From NCBI GenBank assembly GCA_022601215.1, contig JAHZIZ010000157.1, positions 1-8,217 of the forward strand: DNA of 8,217 nt. The letters run 5' to 3'. The notes under the pieces were generated by a model that saw only the letters and a list, made by a program, of their open reading frames with translations, searched no databases and was not told where the DNA came from. Origin of the DNA: Bacteroidota bacterium (GTDB lineage Bacteria; Bacteroidota; Bacteroidia; Flavobacteriales; Flavobacteriaceae). Shown in pieces: positions 4,735 to 8,217 of the stretch (position 1 is its first letter; every line of letters starts with the position of its first letter). A program made the position numbers and the translations under genes.

Positions 4735-6684
4735 ATGAATAAACTTACATACATTCTCGGGATAGCAATTTTAAGCGTAACTGCAACATTTGCTCAAAAG
4801 AAAAGCGACGTCTTGATGACAATTAACGATCAGAAAGTCACTGTGAAGGAATTTGAACAAGTATATAGAAAGAATTTAGACTTGGTTCAAGATGAAAATC
4901 AGAAGTCGGTTGATGGCTATTTAGATCTTTTCGTTGACTATAAACTGAAAGTCGCCGAAGCGTACAAGCAAAAGTTGAATGAGCGTACTAGTTATGTTAA
5001 GGACTTTTCAAAATATGAAGAGCAACTTTCACGTAATTATTTATACGAAGAACAAGTAACGGCAGATCTCATTCAAGAAGCATTTGATAGAAGTAGACAA
5101 GAAGTAGATGCATCACATGTATTGATCTTATGTAATTTTGATGCACTTCCGCAGGATACGTTAGTTGCCTATAATAAGATCAAGGATATAAAGGCAAAAG
5201 TGTCTTTAGGAGAGGATTTCAGCAAATTAGCTACCGATTTTTCTGAAGAACCAGGGGTGGATAAGAGCAAAGGTCGTCTTGGGTACTTTTCTGCATTTGC
5301 ATTGGTTTATCCTTTTGAAACTATGGCATACAACACTCCAGTAGGACAGGTTTCTGATATTGTGAGAACCCAGTATGGTTATCACATTATTAAAGTGCAT
5401 GATAAGAGAGAGAAGGCGCCTCAAGTTAGAGTGGCTCACATTATGGCATCGAGTCGCGATGGAAATGAAGCCAAAGCTAAAGAGCGTATAACAGAAATAG
5501 ATGCTTTATTAAAGCAAGGACAATCGTTTGAAGACTTAGCTAAACAGTATTCGGATGACAAAGCGACTGGTGTAAAGGGCGGAGAGATGCGTGCTTTTTC
5601 AAGAGGTGGTTTAAAGGCTCCAGCTTTTGAAGATGCTGCTTATTCTTTGCAAAAACCAGGGGATGTCTCTAAGCCAATTAAGACGCGTTTTGGATGGCAC
5701 ATTGTGAAACTAATTGAGCTTTTAAAAATGCCAACCTTTGAAGAGGCAAAACCAGCATTAGAACAGAAAGTACGAAGTACAGATCGTTCAAAAATAATTA
5801 CCAATGCTGTAAACGTGCAGCTTAAGGAGAAAGTACAGTATAAAAAAGTTGAAGATCTTTCATTTTTCGAAACCTTCGTAGGAGATGACGTTATGGATAG
5901 AAAATGGGAATTTACTGAGATACCGAAAGGACAAGATAAGGTATTGTTTAGTATGGAAACTGAGAAAGTTTATTATTCAGATTTCGCAAAGTACATTGCT
6001 AATCGCCAGAGCAAAGCAAGACCTTATAAACAAAAAACGACCCTTTTGAAGGCCTATTATGATGAATTTGAAACAATCAAACTCAAAGAAAATTTCAGAA
6101 AGAACCTAGAAGCTACTAATGATGAGTATGCCACTGTGATTCGAGAATACAGAGATGGACTACTTATTTTTGAGGTAATGGGGGACAATGTTTGGAACAA
6201 AGCCAAACAAGATACATTAGGACAGGAGGCTTTCTTTTTGAAGAATCAAGGTAACTACCAATGGAAAAAGCGAATTGAAGCCGATATTTTATCAGCTACG
6301 ACAATGGCAGAAGCCAAAACAGTTCAAGCTATGTTAAATGGAGGTACCGATGCGGCTGGGATTAAAAAGAGTATGAATGTAAATGATAAGGTAGCTGTGG
6401 TGGTAACTTCAGAAACATTTGAAATAGGGGATAGTAGATTGCCTTCCAATACGGAATGGCGAGTTGGAGTTTCTGATATTATTGAAGATAACAAGAGCTT
6501 TGTTGTTGTAAATGTAAAGAAGCAATTACCAGCGGGCCCTAAAACTAGAGATGACGTAAAAGGGAAGGTGTTAAGTGATTTCCAAGCCCAAGTAGAAAAG
6601 GATTGGATGCAATCACTTAGAGATAGTTATAAGGTGACAATGAATAAAAAAGCCTTAAAAAAACTGAAGAAGAAGTTAGACTAA
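4735..6684 (+). CDS. Periplasmic peptidyl-prolyl isomerase with two parvulin (PpiC/SurA) domains
   Basis: A 649-residue protein. The signal peptide is 1-20 (cleavage likely TFA-Q). Residues 21-122 form a SurA-like N-terminal helical chaperone region. Two parvulin domains follow at about 124-224 and 231-328. Each keeps both signature histidines: ASHVLI (H128) with GYHIIK (H217), and VAHIMA (H235) with GWHIVK (H322), along with the GGRLGYF/KGGEMRAF-type loops (here KGRLGYF and KGGEMRAF). Both domains therefore look catalytically competent. Residues 329-649 match no domain I recognise; they are mixed alpha/beta with a very basic end (KKALKKLKKKLD). The expected role is cis-trans isomerisation of prolines and chaperoning of outer-membrane proteins in the periplasm. 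It is longer than E. coli SurA (about 430 residues) because of this tail. It is first in a row of three related genes behind a good promoter, with a 7-base gap to the next. Confidence 0.92.
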   Translation: MNKLTYILGIAILSVTATFAQKKSDVLMTINDQKVTVKEFEQVYRKNLDLVQDENQKSVDGYLDLFVDYKLKVAEAYKQKLNERTSYVKDFSKYEEQLSRNYLYEEQVTADLIQEAFDRSRQEVDASHVLILCNFDALPQDTLVAYNKIKDIKAKVSLGEDFSKLATDFSEEPGVDKSKGRLGYFSAFALVYPFETMAYNTPVGQVSDIVRTQYGYHIIKVHDKREKAPQVRVAHIMASSRDGNEAKAKERITEIDALLKQGQSFEDLAKQYSDDKATGVKGGEMRAFSRGGLKAPAFEDAAYSLQKPGDVSKPIKTRFGWHIVKLIELLKMPTFEEAKPALEQKVRSTDRSKIITNAVNVQLKEKVQYKKVEDLSFFETFVGDDVMDRKWEFTEIPKGQDKVLFSMETEKVYYSDFAKYIANRQSKARPYKQKTTLLKAYYDEFETIKLKENFRKNLEATNDEYATVIREYRDGLLIFEVMGDNVWNKAKQDTLGQEAFFLKNQGNYQWKKRIEADILSATTMAEAKTVQAMLNGGTDAAGIKKSMNVNDKVAVVVTSETFEIGDSRLPSNTEWRVGVSDIIEDNKSFVVVNVKKQLPAGPKTRDDVKGKVLSDFQAQVEKDWMQSLRDSYKVTMNKKALKKLKKKLD

Positions 6685-6691
6685 GCGAAAT

Positions 6692-7546
6692 ATGCGAAAG
6701 GGAGTTTTCTTGCTGTTGATGATGGGTGTATTGGTCTCTTGCGATTATTTTAAGCAAGAGGATCCTAGAACACCTGTGGCAAGAGTGAACGACACCTTTT
6801 TATATGAGGAGGATATTGAGAGTCTTATTTCGGAAACAACCTCTTCTCAGGATAGCGCCATTCTGGTGAATAACTATATCAACAGATGGGCCACTCAACA
6901 GCTTTTGTTAAGTCAGGCGAAAATTAATATCCCAGATGAGGATGTCAATGAATACAATAGATTAGTCGCGCAATACAAAACAGATTTATTTACTGAAGCC
7001 TACAAAAGCAGCATAGTGTCACAGCAATTGGACAGTGTTATTACCGAAGCTGAACAAGCTCAGTATTATGAAGCCAACAAGGAAAATTTTAGACTTAACG
7101 ATGCTCTTGTGAGTTTGCGATATGTCGCTTTACCCGAGGAGTATGACAATGTAAGGGCAGTTTCGGAAAAATTAAAACGTTTTGAATCGGAGGATAAAAC
7201 ACAACTAGATGCTTTAAGCATTCAATTTAAATCATTCCATTTTAACGACTCAATTTGGGTGAAAAAAGAAACACTTCTTCAGAATTTACCAGTGATAAAG
7301 ACCAAGGAAAGTCAAGTGTTAAAAAAATCAAATTTTACACAGCTACAAGATTCATTAGGAGTATATTTGGTGAAAATTGAAGATCTCTTGGATCGCAATG
7401 ATATAGCGCCTCTCTCCTTTGTTGCGCCTACTATAAATCAGATTATTTTAAACAAAAGGAAACTGGAACTCATAAAGAATTTAGAAAAGGATATTACAAA
7501 AGATGCAATTAAGGATAAAAAATTTGAGACCTACACTAATCAATAG
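6692..7546 (+). CDS. SurA-like lipoprotein with degenerate parvulin region
   Basis: A 284-residue protein. The N-terminus MRKGVFLLLMMGVLVSC is a lipoprotein signal with lipobox LVSC and lipidated C17, so the protein should be membrane-anchored. The sequence ARVNDTFLYEEDIESLI (30-46) is the opening of a SurA-type N-domain, and helices follow to about 135. From 137 to 231 the order of strands mimics a parvulin domain (LVSLRYVAL at the start, GVYLVKIEDL at the end), but the signature histidines are absent: Arg-Tyr (143-144) and Leu226 stand where the active neighbour has His. It is therefore probably a non-catalytic chaperone or accessory factor rather than an isomerase. It starts 7 bases after the first PPIase and overlaps the next gene by 44 bases, so it is clearly in the same operon. 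Automatic annotation would probably call it a peptidyl-prolyl isomerase; the evidence for activity is poor. Confidence 0.75.
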   Translation: MRKGVFLLLMMGVLVSCDYFKQEDPRTPVARVNDTFLYEEDIESLISETTSSQDSAILVNNYINRWATQQLLLSQAKINIPDEDVNEYNRLVAQYKTDLFTEAYKSSIVSQQLDSVITEAEQAQYYEANKENFRLNDALVSLRYVALPEEYDNVRAVSEKLKRFESEDKTQLDALSIQFKSFHFNDSIWVKKETLLQNLPVIKTKESQVLKKSNFTQLQDSLGVYLVKIEDLLDRNDIAPLSFVAPTINQIILNKRKLELIKNLEKDITKDAIKDKKFETYTNQ

Positions 7547-8217
7547 TTTACTTGCCATGTTTATGGTGAGTTGTTTTAATGTACTCAGTGCGCAAGTCGT
7601 GGTAGTGGATAGCACCAACGTGATTCAAGAAGCTGCTACAGTTACTAAAGTAAAAGACACTGTAATGCCTTTTAAGCGATTTAAAGCGGAAGGAGTTTCA
7701 GCAGTGGTTGGAGAATATGTAGTATTGGATAGCGATATTGATAAAAGTTACTTAGAACTGCAACAACAAGGGATTTCTGTAGAAGATGTTACTCGTTGTC
7801 AGCTATTAGGAAAACTAATGGAAGACAAACTGTATGCTCACCATGCTAAAGTTGATAGTTTATTTGTGAGTGATACGGAAATCTCTCAGCGTATTGAGCA
7901 GCAACTACAGTATATCATTGGAGAATTTGGTGGAGACGAAGATAAAGTGGCTAAGTTTTATAAGAAGGATAACATTGAAGAGCTGAGAAAAGAATTATTT
8001 GCAACCAATAAGACATTAATGCTTGCAGGTGAGATGCAACGTAAAGTGGTAGAAGATGTTGAGGTAACTCCTGAAGAAGTGCGACAGTTTTTCTTTTCAA
8101 TTCCTGAAGACGAACGTCCGGTATTTAGTGCCGAAGTTGAGGTTGCACAGATTGTGATGGAACCTGCTATTTCTGAGGACGCAAAAAAGGAAGTGATCGA
8201 TAAACTAAACGTGTATC
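7503..8217 (+). CDS. SurA-type periplasmic chaperone/PPIase, N-terminal part (3' end outside window)
   Basis: An open frame of 238 codons running off the right edge. Starting at ATG 7503 gives a full signal peptide: basic n-region (R4, K6, R9), hydrophobic core about 11-28, and cleavage likely at LSA-Q (30/31). The later ATGs at 7557 and 7563 would leave a core with no basic n-region. The mature part shows the SurA N-domain signature GVSAVVGEYVVLDSDIDKSY (about 64-83). The long helices of the chaperone region follow (LLGKLMEDKLY, then ELRKELFATNK and the segment ending EVTPEEVRQFF). From about 209 the first parvulin domain begins with VEVAQIVMEP, with Gln (about 216) where an active parvulin has His; E. 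coli SurA likewise has an inactive first PPIase domain. The expected role is to carry unfolded outer-membrane proteins to BAM. The start lies inside the preceding lipoprotein gene (44-base overlap), indicating tight coupling. The symbol surA would fit but I cannot see the C-terminal half. Confidence 0.87.
   Translation, partial: MQLRIKNLRPTLINSLLAMFMVSCFNVLSAQVVVVDSTNVIQEAATVTKVKDTVMPFKRFKAEGVSAVVGEYVVLDSDIDKSYLELQQQGISVEDVTRCQLLGKLMEDKLYAHHAKVDSLFVSDTEISQRIEQQLQYIIGEFGGDEDKVAKFYKKDNIEELRKELFATNKTLMLAGEMQRKVVEDVEVTPEEVRQFFFSIPEDERPVFSAEVEVAQIVMEPAISEDAKKEVIDKLNVY

Overview
The window looks like chromosomal DNA of a member of the Bacteroidota, most likely a marine or soil Flavobacteriaceae. 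The sequence is AT-rich. Several genes are preceded by a TAnnTTTG box, the -7 element of the Bacteroidota housekeeping sigma factor, and Shine-Dalgarno sequences are mostly absent. The proteins (a flavobacterial-type porin, Skp/OmpH, and a row of SurA/PpiC-like foldases) fit the same group. This assignment comes from family recognition and promoter style, not from a search.

Layout. (1) 1-533: the 3' end of an outer-membrane beta-barrel (porin) gene and its intrinsic terminator. (2) 568-1599: a two-gene unit with its own promoter. It encodes an exported FMN-binding-domain protein carrying the covalent flavin-attachment motif SGAT, and directly after it (TAA|ATG) a small four-helix membrane protein with an H-x-H pair. 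This is the most likely place for a poorly described system, probably cell-envelope electron transfer. (3) 1615-3190: guaB (IMP dehydrogenase), with its own promoter, a roughly 50-nt leader that folds as one nested inverted repeat up against the ATG, and a near-perfect palindromic terminator shared with the convergent gene. (4) 3208-4577, minus strand: an SRPBCC-fold protein, then a 79-residue unknown overlapping it by one base, then Skp/OmpH. (5) 4578-4734: a divergent intergenic region with a good promoter for the plus strand. (6) 4735-8217: three successive periplasmic SurA/parvulin-type genes: a 649-residue two-domain PPIase, a 284-residue lipoprotein with a degenerate parvulin region, and a SurA homologue cut off by the window end.

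How they work together. Skp/OmpH and the three SurA-like proteins form an outer-membrane-protein chaperone neighbourhood. The porin at the left end is the kind of client they would handle. The flavoprotein/membrane-protein pair suggests redox chemistry on the outer face of the inner membrane. guaB is a core purine gene, and its linkage to the rest appears positional. No tRNA, rRNA, CRISPR array, insertion sequence or phage gene was seen.
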